Assembly: GCA_040755615.1 (NCBI GenBank)
Contig: JBFMAL010000002.1
Location: forward strand, 49,055-113,054
Length of the DNA: 64,000 nucleotides
Reading direction: 5' to 3'
Origin: DYEP01 sp040755615
Lineage (GTDB): Bacteria; Bacillota; Sulfobacillia; DUSP01; DYEP01
In this document: piece after piece, positions 25,363 through 33,925 of the stretch
Position numbering within the stretch: the first letter of the stretch is position 1
How the letters are laid out: each line of letters opens with the position of its first letter
Notes under the pieces: model-generated
What the model was told of the DNA's origin: nothing
Databases searched by the model: none
Seen by the model: only the letters and a program-made list of their open reading frames with translations
Made by a program: the position numbers and the translations under genes

Positions 25363-26195
25363 AGGAGTACGCACTATTCCTCGGCTGCACTGTGCCTGTC
25401 AGAGCTCAGGCGTATGAAAAGTCCGTCCGGGCGGTCGCCTCCCGGCTCGGCATCGTTCTCACAGATATTCCAGAACTTTCGTGCTGCGGCTACCCGATAA
25501 GCAGCGTGTGGGAGCAAAAAGGGCTGGCTCTTGCCGCAAGAAACCTTGCGCTTTCAGAAACGGCCGGCTTTGGCCAGATGGTCTGCCTGTGCAGCGCGTG
25601 CAGCCTGCACCTCAAGGAATCAGCGGAGAGGCTAAACCACGACTCACAGCTTCTGGAAGAGACAAACCAGCAACTGGCGCGTGTTGGTTTGGCCTACCGG
25701 GGCACGGTGAGCGTATTCCATATTGTGGACGTTCTGCTATCGCTAGATTTTCACGTGAAACGTGACCTATCGCATCTCCATGTCGCCTGTCATCACGGCT
25801 GCCATTACTTTAACCCGTCGCGGTTTATAAGGATAATGGAACTGCCGTTGCACCGTCTCGTAGAGCGGACTGGCGCAAGGCTCGTGGAATACCCGATGGA
25901 ACTTGAGTGCTGCGGCGGGGGCTCTATGGCGGTGGACGAGCGGATACCAGCAGCGCTCGCCAGGGCCAAACTCCAGGACGTGTACGAGCATGCGGCCGAC
26001 CTGCTCACGGTCATATGTCCTTTCTGCTACATCGTGTACGGGGCGAGCCAGAAGAAACTGGGCCTGCCATTTTCCGTACCGGTATACTTCTACCCGCAGC
26101 TCCTGGGGCTTGCCATGGGGATAGACGCGAGCGAACTTGGGCTTTCACCCGCACAGGCCAAAACACTGTTATCGCAAGGAGGAATGCTGGCTTGA
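25359..26195 (+). CDS. HdrB-like protein with two intact CCG domains
   Basis: 278 residues. Both CCG motifs are complete: C10 / C42-C43 / C78-C81 (spacing CX31CCX34CXXC) and C148 / C184-C185 / C220-C223 (CX35CCX34CXXC), with an extra C144. In methanogen HdrB these bind the two non-cubane 4Fe-4S clusters that split the CoM-S-S-CoB heterodisulfide; in sHdr systems they are proposed to act on lipoyl-bound sulfur. The intact ligand sets argue for a working enzyme rather than a glycolate-oxidase-type subunit. Substrate here is inferred from context. Confidence 0.87.
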   Translation: MKEYALFLGCTVPVRAQAYEKSVRAVASRLGIVLTDIPELSCCGYPISSVWEQKGLALAARNLALSETAGFGQMVCLCSACSLHLKESAERLNHDSQLLEETNQQLARVGLAYRGTVSVFHIVDVLLSLDFHVKRDLSHLHVACHHGCHYFNPSRFIRIMELPLHRLVERTGARLVEYPMELECCGGGSMAVDERIPAALARAKLQDVYEHAADLLTVICPFCYIVYGASQKKLGLPFSVPVYFYPQLLGLAMGIDASELGLSPAQAKTLLSQGGMLA

Positions 26196-27250
26196 AGCTT
26201 TACCGGATACCCGAAGCCCCAAATCTGCTTTCCATGACATATTTCCACGCCCTGGCGAAAGAAGGCATCGAATCCCTCGTGCTAGTAAGACCTACCACCG
26301 CGTACGTGAGCACAGGGTATTTCCAGGACCCCTCATCATGTGTGAACTTCGATTATTGTGAAAGCCGCGGGATACCCGTGGTGCGGCGAGAGGTCGGAGG
26401 GGGAACGGTGCTACTTGACCAGGGGCAGGTGTTTTTCCACGTCGTGTTGAGGCGCGACCATCCCCTGCTGCAAAGGGGAGTGGACCGGCTGTACCAGGTG
26501 TTCTCCGCGCCCGTCATCGCCACGTACGAGCGACTGGGGGTACGCACGGCGCTCAGGCCCGTGAACGACATTGTCACGATGGAAGGTAAAAAGATCGCGG
26601 GACTGGGCGGTGCGAATATCGGTCCGTGCGGCGTGTTCGTGGGCAGCATCATCATGGATTTTGACGTAGCGACGATGGTACAGTGCTTGAACCTTCCGGA
26701 CGAGAAGTTCAGGGACAAGGTTTGGAAATCGATGGAGTCGGCAATGACCACGCTCCGGGCGGAAAACGGCGTGATGCCCGAGCCTCTTGATGTGTTCAAT
26801 GCTTTAGCGGAAGAGTTTGGAAAGCTCCTCGGTCCGCTCGATGAGTCGGCGCCGGACCCGGCGGTGCTTGAGATGGCACACAGGCTTGAGTCAGAGATGC
26901 TGGTGCGCCCCGAAACGCTGAAAGAGGCGCAGCAAGCAGTGAAGATCAAGTCGGGCTGGCACGTGGCGCGCGCGCATCACAAGGCGCCAGGGGGACTCAT
27001 CTCCGTGTACATCGTGGTCGGGGACGGAGCGGTGCAGGACGTTCAGGTGACGGGGGATTTCACCATGTGGCCCAAAGAAGCGCTTTCTTCCTTGGAGCAG
27101 AGCATTAAAGGAGCCCGCCGGCACGAGCTCCCGGAGCGCATTGAGAGTGCGCTGCGCGACACCGGCGCAGTCGTTCCGGGAGTCCGGGCGGAGGATTTCG
27201 TCCAGGCGACAGAGTCCGCCTGGGCCCAGATCAGGGAGGGAACCGCATGA
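26192..27250 (+). CDS. lipoate-protein ligase with fused accessory domain
   Basis: 352 residues from TTG at 26192 (AAGGAGG 9 bases upstream). Catalytic LplA/BPL domain: RREVGGGTVLLDQGQVFFHVV (for RRxSGGG..HDxGN..) near residue 67, and GKKIAGLGGANIGPCGVFVGS with the lipoyl-AMP-binding Lys. Residues ~250-340 (KSGWHVARAHHKAPGGLISVYIVV..., VQVTGDFTMWP) match the LplB/LplA C-terminal accessory domain. Its place in this operon suggests it lipoylates the GcvH-like protein, as sLpl(AB) ligases do for LbpA. Start overlaps the HdrB stop by four bases. Confidence 0.85.
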   Translation: MKLYRIPEAPNLLSMTYFHALAKEGIESLVLVRPTTAYVSTGYFQDPSSCVNFDYCESRGIPVVRREVGGGTVLLDQGQVFFHVVLRRDHPLLQRGVDRLYQVFSAPVIATYERLGVRTALRPVNDIVTMEGKKIAGLGGANIGPCGVFVGSIIMDFDVATMVQCLNLPDEKFRDKVWKSMESAMTTLRAENGVMPEPLDVFNALAEEFGKLLGPLDESAPDPAVLEMAHRLESEMLVRPETLKEAQQAVKIKSGWHVARAHHKAPGGLISVYIVVGDGAVQDVQVTGDFTMWPKEALSSLEQSIKGARRHELPERIESALRDTGAVVPGVRAEDFVQATESAWAQIREGTA

Positions 27251-27474
27251 AGGCAGACAAGCTGCTGGATGTAAGGGGTATGCTGTGTCCGATGCCCATC
27301 GTGAAGCTCTCGAAGGCTATTCGGGATGCCGCCAGCGGAGAGGTCATCGAGATGCTCGCAGACGACGAAGGCGCATGGCAAGACGTGCCCGCGTGGGCCA
27401 AAAAGACCGGCAACGAGTACCTGGGTTCAGAAAGGGCCGATTCCTACTCCAGGCATTTTGTGAGGAAGACCTGA
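27247..27474 (+). CDS. tusA: TusA-family sulfur carrier
   Basis: 75 residues: LLDVRGMLCPMPIVKLSKAI with the persulfide-bearing C14 of the TusA CPxP motif, then EVIEMLADDEGAWQDVPAWAKKTG. TusA moves sulfane sulfur between rhodaneses or desulfurases and DsrE-type carriers. Its ATG overlaps the ligase stop by four bases. A TusA-DsrE2 pair is a standard unit of cytoplasmic sulfur transfer. Confidence 0.92.
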   Translation: MKADKLLDVRGMLCPMPIVKLSKAIRDAASGEVIEMLADDEGAWQDVPAWAKKTGNEYLGSERADSYSRHFVRKT

Positions 27475-27489
27475 ATGGGAGGGTTGATT

Positions 27490-27966
27490 GTGGCGGACGA
27501 AAAGGTCTCGATTATCGTGTTCTCGGGGGACCTTGATAAAGCGCTTGCGGCGTTCAACATCGCCACGGGGGCTGCGGCGTCAGGTATGGACGTGACGATG
27601 TTCTTTACGTTCTGGGGCATCAACATGCTGAAGAAGACGGGACCAAGAAAAGGCGCACGAACCCTGCTTGGCAGGGTGTTCGACATGTTCATGCCCAAAG
27701 GGCCCGAGAAACTGCCCTTATCCAAGATGAACATGGGCGGGATGGGCTCGGTCATGATGCGCTACCAGATGGCCAAAAAGAAGGTCCAGCCGCTCGCGGA
27801 GTTTATCTCAATGGCTAAGGAACTGGGCGTTAAGATTGTCGCGTGCACGATGTCTATGGAAGTGATGGAAATCCCCGCGGAGGACTTGAATCACGTAGAC
27901 GAGTTCGCAGGCGTGGCCGCTTTCCTCGAAGAAGCCTCAAAGTCCAAGATAACGCTATTTATATAG
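27490..27966 (+). CDS. DsrE2-like membrane-associated sulfur carrier
   Basis: 158 residues from GTG at 27490, chosen over the ATG at 27475 because GGGAGGG sits between them. The sequence matches DsrE2-type proteins: SGDLDKALAAFNIATGAAASGMDVTMFFTFWG, KLPLSKMNMGGMG, and VKIVACTMSMEVM with C119, the probable persulfide site. One hydrophobic stretch near the N-terminus could contact the membrane. Last gene of the operon, followed by a strong hairpin. Confidence 0.85.
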   Translation: MADEKVSIIVFSGDLDKALAAFNIATGAAASGMDVTMFFTFWGINMLKKTGPRKGARTLLGRVFDMFMPKGPEKLPLSKMNMGGMGSVMMRYQMAKKKVQPLAEFISMAKELGVKIVACTMSMEVMEIPAEDLNHVDEFAGVAAFLEEASKSKITLFI

Positions 27967-27980
27967 TCTCATACAAGGCC

Positions 27981-28018
27981 AGGGGAGGGCGCCCACGCCG
28001 CGGGTGCCCTCTCCCCTT
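27981..28018. terminator. bidirectional terminator between sulfur operon and kamE
   Basis: A GC-rich stem of about 14 bp, AGGGGAGGGCGCCC pairing with GGGTGCCCTCTCCCCT (two-base bulge), lies between the convergent stops at 27966 and 28024, followed by TTTAT on the plus strand. Confidence 0.75.
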
Positions 28019-28023
28019 TATGT

Positions 28024-28770
28024 TCACTCGTCCCGGCCTGTTTGCGCCAGCCTTCGCGCCAGCTCTTGAGCGATATAAGAGGCGACTTCGGACGGGACGG
28101 TACCCGGGCCGAATCCGGCGTCATATCCTAGTTCCACCGCCAGCTCGTGCGATATCCGCGGTCCGCCGCATATCAGGATTACCCGATCCCTGTAGCCTTC
28201 CGCCTCCAGCAATTCCACCAGCCGGGTGAGGTTGGGCACATGCACGTTCTTCTGCGTCACCACCTGCGAAACCAGTATGGCGTCGGCGCCCAGTTCGATG
28301 GCCTTTGCAACCAGCGTTTCGTTGGGTACCTGGCTGCCCATGTTCACCGCGATGAACTCCGGATAGCGCTCAAGCCCGTAGTCGCCGTGGAACCCTTTCA
28401 TGTTCATGATGGCATCAAGTCCCACCGTGTGCGCGTCTGTGCCGGTGCAGGCCCCGACAACCTTGATCTTTCGCCCGATGTGCTCTCTTACGAACTTGTT
28501 GATCTGGTAAAAATCCATCTTCTCCACCTGGGCGCGGGAGACGACGAGTTCGTCCGTATCCACGGCGTGAGTGCACTTGCCGTAGGCGACGAAGAAGGTG
28601 AAGTCTTCGCCAATGGCTTCCATGTGCACGATCTGCGGGTCGTCAAGCCCCATGCGTGTAAGAAGCACCCGGGCCGCTTCGTGGGCCTCGTCCCCCTTCC
28701 TCATGGGGAGCGTGAAGCTGAGCTGCATGGCACCGTCGTTCATGGTGTCACCGTAGGGTTTTACTAACAC
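28024..28770 (-). CDS. kamE: lysine 5,6-aminomutase beta subunit
   Basis: 248 residues. With KamD it moves the terminal amino group of beta-lysine (or lysine) from C6 to C5 using adenosylcobalamin and PLP. The B12-binding motif GTDAHTVGLDAIM (DxHxxG, about residues 110-122) begins a Rossmann-like domain ending GPGTVPSEVA. NMKGFHGDYGLERY contains the Lys likely to form the PLP Schiff base with the beta subunit. Its start overlaps kamD by 7 bases. Last gene of the kdd-kamA-kamB-kamD-kamE operon. Confidence 0.93.
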   Translation of the reverse strand: MLVKPYGDTMNDGAMQLSFTLPMRKGDEAHEAARVLLTRMGLDDPQIVHMEAIGEDFTFFVAYGKCTHAVDTDELVVSRAQVEKMDFYQINKFVREHIGRKIKVVGACTGTDAHTVGLDAIMNMKGFHGDYGLERYPEFIAVNMGSQVPNETLVAKAIELGADAILVSQVVTQKNVHVPNLTRLVELLEAEGYRDRVILICGGPRISHELAVELGYDAGFGPGTVPSEVASYIAQELARRLAQTGRDE

Positions 28771-30356
28771 TTCACGTCACCTCCCGCAGGTGCCCTCCGA
28801 GGCAGCAACGTCTCAAAGGGGTTGTAGTAGTCGGGGGACTTTTCTACCACGCCGTCGTACCCCTTGCCTCCCTTTCTCGGCCTTCTGACCGCCGCGAAGG
28901 TCCCCTCTTCCAGCGCTTCCATGAGGCCACGCCTCTCGATATGGTCAAGCAGCTCAACGGCCTTTTCCAGCACATACCTTGCGCGCTTTTCGATCCTGCC
29001 GTCCTTTGCGTATACCACTTCGTCAGCGAGGTGCCTTGCGTTGTTCATAATGTACTTCGCATTCTCAATGGACAGGTGCCTGTCCTGGAGGTACGGCGTA
29101 TGGATGGCTTCGGTCAACATCCCGAGCAGGTGAATGCTCTGCCCGGTGAGCACCGAGACGAAGTTGAACATGGCGTTCAAAAGGTGCCCGAAAAAGATGT
29201 TGCCCGTCATGTACTTGGTCGGAGGCATGAACTTGATAGGATACTCCGGGAACAGCTGCCTGATCAGCTGGGCCTGCGCGATCTCGTTCAAGAGCCCGTC
29301 TTCCATGTGCGGGTTCATCTGGAAGGCGTGCCCAAGCCCGATCTGCCAGGGGGCAAGTCCTGACGCGAGCGCGAATTGTTCGTTTATGAACTGGGACGCG
29401 ATGACCGTGTGAGCCGATTCATAGGCGTCGTCCGTCGTCAAGTAGTTGTCCTCTCCGGTGTTGATGATCAGGCCGCCGAGAGCCAGGATCCGTCTTGAGA
29501 AGAACTGGTCCACGAAGGTGCGTTCCATGTTGATGTCGCGAAAGAGTATGCCGTACATCGAGTCCGACAGCATAACATCAAGCCGCTCCATGGCGCCGAG
29601 CGCGGCGATCTCCGGCATGCAGAGGCCGGAAGAGTAGTTCACGAGCCTCACATACTTGCCGATCTCCTCGCCCACCTCGTCCAGGGCAGCCCTCATCAGA
29701 CGGAAATTCTCCTGGGTAGCGTAGGTGCCGCCGAAGCCTTCGGTGGTCGCCCCGTAAGGAACGTAATCAAGGAGGCTCTGACCGGTGGAACGGATCACCG
29801 CTATGATGTCCGCGCCCTGTCGCGCGGCTGCCTTCGCCTGTACCATGTCCTCGTAAATGTTTCCAGTAGCGACGATCACGTAAAGCCACGGCGTCTGCCC
29901 GAGCCCAAGCCTGTCTATGAGCTCCTCGCGTTTCTTTTTGTTTTCGAGGATGCGCTCCACCGCAGAAGCGGCGATAGGCGCGAGCGTTTCCTCCACTTCT
30001 TCCCTGGCCCGCGGGCAGGCGGTGATGTCCAGTTTACCGAGGGCGAGGTCTTTCGCGGCCTCGTCCGGGGTGATACCGTATTCAAGGCACGCGCTGCCTA
30101 ACCAGTAAGCCACGCCCCGTCCGAGCTTGCTCCTGTCAGCCACCGCGTCCACCACGACGTTCGGGAGGGGAACGCCCGCCTCATCCACACCGTTTATACC
30201 GAGAAGCCTGCATACCGTGCGTTCTACTGCGGTCGTGGTGTGTGCGTCTATGTGCTGCTGCATCCTGCCGGTGATCGCTTTGGCCGCGGCCCTCGCCCGC
30301 TCGATCATGCCGGCATCCAGTTCAAACCTGTCTATCTTCATCGTATCTTGGCTCAC
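28764..30356 (-). CDS. kamD: lysine 5,6-aminomutase alpha subunit
   Basis: 530 residues, a near-normal length for KamD. It forms the TIM-barrel half that binds substrate and PLP phosphate: VIRSTGQSLLDYVPYGATTEGFGGTYATQENFR in about residues 195-228, then ALGGLIINTGEDNYLTTDDAYE. Together with KamE it catalyses the second aminomutase step of anaerobic lysine fermentation in the cytoplasm. Nine bases separate it from the upstream P-loop gene. Confidence 0.93.
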   Translation of the reverse strand: MSQDTMKIDRFELDAGMIERARAAAKAITGRMQQHIDAHTTTAVERTVCRLLGINGVDEAGVPLPNVVVDAVADRSKLGRGVAYWLGSACLEYGITPDEAAKDLALGKLDITACPRAREEVEETLAPIAASAVERILENKKKREELIDRLGLGQTPWLYVIVATGNIYEDMVQAKAAARQGADIIAVIRSTGQSLLDYVPYGATTEGFGGTYATQENFRLMRAALDEVGEEIGKYVRLVNYSSGLCMPEIAALGAMERLDVMLSDSMYGILFRDINMERTFVDQFFSRRILALGGLIINTGEDNYLTTDDAYESAHTVIASQFINEQFALASGLAPWQIGLGHAFQMNPHMEDGLLNEIAQAQLIRQLFPEYPIKFMPPTKYMTGNIFFGHLLNAMFNFVSVLTGQSIHLLGMLTEAIHTPYLQDRHLSIENAKYIMNNARHLADEVVYAKDGRIEKRARYVLEKAVELLDHIERRGLMEALEEGTFAAVRRPRKGGKGYDGVVEKSPDYYNPFETLLPRRAPAGGDVKC

Positions 30357-30365
30357 CTCGCTTTT

Positions 30366-31439
30366 TTACTGTGTACGTTCTACCATCGCCTGAACGGAGG
30401 TATTGGCACTCTTGTTTGCCACCAGGTCAAATACGGGTACCGGATAGAGCGCCGCTCCCATGGCGGCGAGGAACACGTCCGGGTTGTACCCCGGGGAAAA
30501 TGGCGATGTGGGGTTCACCGTGACCGCCACTAAGTTTATCGGGTTCAGGCAGTAAAGTGATCCCCCGGCACGCAAAAACCTGCGCCAGATAGCCGTATCC
30601 AGGAATACCCGCGTACCGTCGGCGACGATGAGCGGCAGTTTCCCTGAAAGGTCGAACTTTATCACCGTTTCTATGATGCTGTCAGTGAGTGACCCCCCGA
30701 GCACCAGCGCCCTGGCACCGTGAGGGTAATATCTTGCTATGGCCTCGGACTGCCCAAGTGCTGTTCGTACAGGCACATCCAGCCGCTCGTAGTTCTTCCC
30801 GATGAAAGCGACCTTTCTGTCGGAAACAATATTAAAGGCAAGGATCCCGAGCCGGACATCCGGAGGAGGCGTGAGCGCGAATAGTTCCTTCGTCATCTGC
30901 GTCTTTGCGACTGTAATCGTCATGGAGGCGCTGAGCGCTGCGCCCGTCGCCAGTATGGTAGCATCGGTAATGCCGGGAGCCGCAGAGGCGATCCTGTCAA
31001 ACGCGCCGTCCACGAGGGTCATCTCAGCGCCGAGCCGCTTCATCTTCCCCAGCACCTCTGCGATTTGCTTCATGGTCTTAGGGCCGATCAGCTCAAGCTT
31101 TCCGGGCTTTGTCACCCTGGCGATGACCACACGGCCCATCCTGGTGATGTGCCTTGTAGCCAAAAGCACGTCGACCTCAGCAGTTGCCTGGTCCAGGCCT
31201 GCCTGTGCAGTCGCTACCAGGCTCCCCGCGGGCACGTGTATTGCGGGTTTGGGCAGTTCGGTTATGACGTCGCGCTGCTCGCCGTCTCTGCCGGTCGAGG
31301 TGAGCCCGAGGCAAATACCCGCCTCTGTCGCCTCGCGGATGAGGTGGTTCAATGTTACGGTCTTGCCCGCGTTCTTCACCATCCCCACCACAGAGACGCT
31401 GCTTGCGCTCCTTACCAGCGGTAAAAGCTGCACGCCCAA
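30366..31439 (-). CDS. kamB: P-loop protein of the lysine aminomutase locus, probable reactivase component (KamB-type)
   Basis: 357 residues. An N-terminal Walker A GMVKNAGKT (about residues 19-27) is followed by TSTGRDGEQRD and ITRMGRVVIARVTKPGKLELIGPKT. It lies between kamA and kamD, where lysine-fermenting bacteria carry a reactivation factor that swaps damaged cobalamin out of lysine 5,6-aminomutase. I assign it there by position and the P-loop; sequence recognition is moderate, and the symbol is tentative. The usual ATPase partner KamC (MutS-like) is not in the window. Confidence 0.6.
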   Translation of the reverse strand: MGVQLLPLVRSASSVSVVGMVKNAGKTVTLNHLIREATEAGICLGLTSTGRDGEQRDVITELPKPAIHVPAGSLVATAQAGLDQATAEVDVLLATRHITRMGRVVIARVTKPGKLELIGPKTMKQIAEVLGKMKRLGAEMTLVDGAFDRIASAAPGITDATILATGAALSASMTITVAKTQMTKELFALTPPPDVRLGILAFNIVSDRKVAFIGKNYERLDVPVRTALGQSEAIARYYPHGARALVLGGSLTDSIIETVIKFDLSGKLPLIVADGTRVFLDTAIWRRFLRAGGSLYCLNPINLVAVTVNPTSPFSPGYNPDVFLAAMGAALYPVPVFDLVANKSANTSVQAMVERTQ

Positions 31440-31454
31440 CCCCCCCTTTTTACA

Positions 31455-32711
31455 TCAGTGTTGCTTCCGCCTACGGGCCCGTTCCAGTCCTTCTGGCTCT
31501 AAACTGACGGCCCTGTCGTTATAAAGCCTGGCAAGCCCTATATTGTACTCCTTACCCTTCTCGCAGATTTCACAGCCTGAGGGACAGGCGCTCTTTGCAT
31601 CCTCGGGCTCTGCATATGAGCAGATGACACCCTCGTAGTTTCTCAGGATGACCTTGTCCTGCCCCATGGAAATCAGGTATTGCGGGCCGACGGGTATCTT
31701 CCCTCCGCCGCCCGGGGCATCCACAACGAATGTGGGGACGGCATAGCCTGACGTGTGCCCCCTGAGCATTTCCATTATCTCGATACCCCTTGAGACGCGC
31801 GTCCTGAAGTGCTCAAGTCCCCAGGAGAGGTCGCACTGGTAGATGTAGTACGGTCTTACCCTCATGCGGACCAGCTCGTGCACGAGTTTTTTCATGATAT
31901 GCGGGCAGTCGTTTATGCCCCGCAGCAGCACCGACTGGTTCCCGAGAGGTACGCCCGCATCTGCCAGCATGGCGCAGGCCTTCTCTGACTCGGGCGTGAC
32001 TTCCTTCGGGTGATTGAAATGGGTGTTAAGCCACACTGGGTGATGTTTCTTCAACACCCTGCATAGATCTTCAGTAATTCTCTGGGGAAGCACCACTGGC
32101 GTGCGGGTGCCGATCCTCACCACTTCAACGTGGGGGATGGCACGAAGGCTTCCCAGAATGTAGTCGAGCATTTCGTCGGAGATCAAAAGACCGTCCCCGC
32201 CGGAAATGAGCACGTCCCTGACTTGCGGGGTCCTCCTCACATAATCGATACCCGCGTCGATGCGCTCGCGTGAGGCAGGTTCATCGTGGACACCCACCGA
32301 CCGTCTTCTAGTACAATGCCTGCAGTAGTTGGAGCACTGGTCTGTTACCAACAGCAGCACCCTGTCCGGGTACCGGTGGGTGAGCCCGGGTACGGGTGAA
32401 TCCGTATCCTCGTGCAGGGGGTCAAGCAGGTCGTGTGGACCTTTTTTCAGCTCGTGCACAGTGGGGACGGCCTGCTTCCTCACGGGACAGCCCGGGTCGT
32501 CAGGGTCCATCAGCGAAGCGTAATGCGGGGTGATCGCCATCCTCAGCGCCTTCAAGCACTCCTTGACGCCTTCCTCTTCTTCCGGAATCAGGTTCACCAC
32601 GTTCTTCAGCTGTTCCAGGGTAGTAACGCGGTTTCTTACCTGCCAGTGCCAGTCGTTCCACTGTTCGTCCGTAACGCGGCTCCAGAGGGGTATCTCACTC
32701 CTTGGCCTCAT
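31455..32711 (-). CDS. kamA: lysine 2,3-aminomutase (radical SAM)
   Basis: 418 residues. The radical-SAM motif CSNYCRHC (CxxxCxxC, about residues 126-133) and following TRRRSVG bind the 4Fe-4S cluster and SAM. The PLP-binding region VPTFVVDAPGGGGKIP is present, as are the zinc-site cysteines near the C-terminus (CPSGCEIC). It converts L-alpha-lysine to L-beta-lysine, the first step of lysine fermentation. Relatives can be glutamate 2,3-aminomutases, but the adjacent kamDE and kdd make lysine the clear substrate. GGGAGG before the ATG. Confidence 0.95.
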   Translation of the reverse strand: MRPRSEIPLWSRVTDEQWNDWHWQVRNRVTTLEQLKNVVNLIPEEEEGVKECLKALRMAITPHYASLMDPDDPGCPVRKQAVPTVHELKKGPHDLLDPLHEDTDSPVPGLTHRYPDRVLLLVTDQCSNYCRHCTRRRSVGVHDEPASRERIDAGIDYVRRTPQVRDVLISGGDGLLISDEMLDYILGSLRAIPHVEVVRIGTRTPVVLPQRITEDLCRVLKKHHPVWLNTHFNHPKEVTPESEKACAMLADAGVPLGNQSVLLRGINDCPHIMKKLVHELVRMRVRPYYIYQCDLSWGLEHFRTRVSRGIEIMEMLRGHTSGYAVPTFVVDAPGGGGKIPVGPQYLISMGQDKVILRNYEGVICSYAEPEDAKSACPSGCEICEKGKEYNIGLARLYNDRAVSLEPEGLERARRRKQH

Positions 32712-32728
32712 CTTTCCAGCTCCCTCCT

Positions 32729-33793
32729 TTAATCCAGGAACAATCTCTCAAACATGGCCCGGAGTTTTCCGCTTTCCCTCATCAAGTTGAGCGCGATTTG
32801 GTCGTGCCCCCTGGTATAGCCATTGCCTATGATCATATGGGCATCGCTCCCTATGCCTTCAGCGCCCAGGGCGGCCTTGGTGAAGCTCGTCGCCATGGAG
32901 AAGAAGTAGATAACTCCGTCGTCCTTGGTCGCAAGAATCGAGGACATCTCAGTATCGGGGATGTTCACGCAGTTTATAGTCACATCTGCCCTCTCGCCCC
33001 CCGTCGCTTCGAGCAGCTTGTTCATGACCTCTACGGGTTTTGTCGCGTCGCCGGCGAATACGATGTCAGCGCAGCCCAGCTCGCGAACTCTGTCGCAGCT
33101 GGCCTTGCTGTGCCCCATTGCTATGACCTTGCCTGTGATGCCTGTGCGCTTCTTCGCTTCGTAAGTACACAGAAGTCCTGACTTGCCGCCCGCGCCTATA
33201 ATGAACACCGTCTGGCCCGGCTTGACCAACTTGGCGGTCTGAGCCGGTGCCCCCGCCACATCCAGTACCGCAAGCGCCAGTTTATCTGGGATATCATCCG
33301 GCAGCTTGGCGAACACGCCGCTCTCAAAGAGGATGGCGTGCCCTTCGATATCCACCTGGTCCTTGTCGATGTGTACCTTCACGATCCGATCGATCTTGAG
33401 CGGGGTGAGCGAGAGAGAAACCAGGCTGGCTATCCTGTCGCCCGCCTTCACGTTCTTCTTTGCGCCCAGCTCCTCGCCGACCCATCCCACGGTGCCGATG
33501 AACATGCCGCCCGAGCCAGTCACCGGGTTGTGTTGCTTCCCCCGCTTACCAACGATGTCGAGGATGATCTCACCAATCCTGTCCTCTACGTTCTGACCGT
33601 CCTTCAGGCTTGATTTGGCCTCTTCCTCTATCTGGGTGAAGCTCGCAGCGTCTATGTTCAGCGTCTGCACCCGGACCAGGATCTCGTTGTCATACGGTTC
33701 CATGGTGTTATCTATGCGCCATGCTGGCTGCGGCAACGTACCTTTAGGCTCAATTACTCTGTGAGAACCAAACGGGCATCCACGTTTCATCAC
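32729..33793 (-). CDS. kdd: L-erythro-3,5-diaminohexanoate dehydrogenase
   Basis: 354 residues, zinc-free medium-chain-dehydrogenase-like. Rossmann motif VFIIGAGGKSGLLCTYEAKK near residue 200, N-terminal domain GCPFGSHRVIEPKGTLPQPAWRIDN typical of Kdd. It deaminates 3,5-diaminohexanoate oxidatively to 5-amino-3-oxohexanoate in the third step of lysine fermentation. First gene after the sigma-54 promoter; GGAGG 7 bases before the ATG. The next pathway genes (kce, kal) are not in the window. Confidence 0.9.
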   Translation of the reverse strand: MMKRGCPFGSHRVIEPKGTLPQPAWRIDNTMEPYDNEILVRVQTLNIDAASFTQIEEEAKSSLKDGQNVEDRIGEIILDIVGKRGKQHNPVTGSGGMFIGTVGWVGEELGAKKNVKAGDRIASLVSLSLTPLKIDRIVKVHIDKDQVDIEGHAILFESGVFAKLPDDIPDKLALAVLDVAGAPAQTAKLVKPGQTVFIIGAGGKSGLLCTYEAKKRTGITGKVIAMGHSKASCDRVRELGCADIVFAGDATKPVEVMNKLLEATGGERADVTINCVNIPDTEMSSILATKDDGVIYFFSMATSFTKAALGAEGIGSDAHMIIGNGYTRGHDQIALNLMRESGKLRAMFERLFLD

Positions 33794-33834
33794 TTCAAAC
33801 CTCCTGTGGCTGAATTGTCTCCGCTTTATATTAA

Positions 33835-33850
33835 AGCAAAAACCGTGCCA
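33835..33850 (-). promoter_or_regulatory. sigma-54 promoter of the lysine fermentation operon
   Basis: On the minus strand TGGCACGGTTTTTGCT, matching the -24/-12 consensus TGGCACG-N4-TTGCT at every defined base. It lies 42 bases before the kdd start codon and just downstream of the gene for a sigma-54 activator on the same strand. Confidence 0.9.
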
Positions 33851-33925
33851 CCTCTAGCGTATGGGTAGGACACGGCTAATCATATTAATACCTAACTTTA
33901 GGCCTGAGCCATGCCGGCTGCCACC

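Noticed and set aside
25907..26191. Extended N-terminus of the lipoate ligase frame
   Set aside because: Runs through the HdrB gene in another frame; the TTG at 26192 with AAGGAGG gives the conserved ligase start.
26353..26949. 198-codon minus-strand frame, Ser-rich
   Set aside because: Complement of the lipoate ligase gene; Ser/Thr-rich composition is typical of antisense frames.
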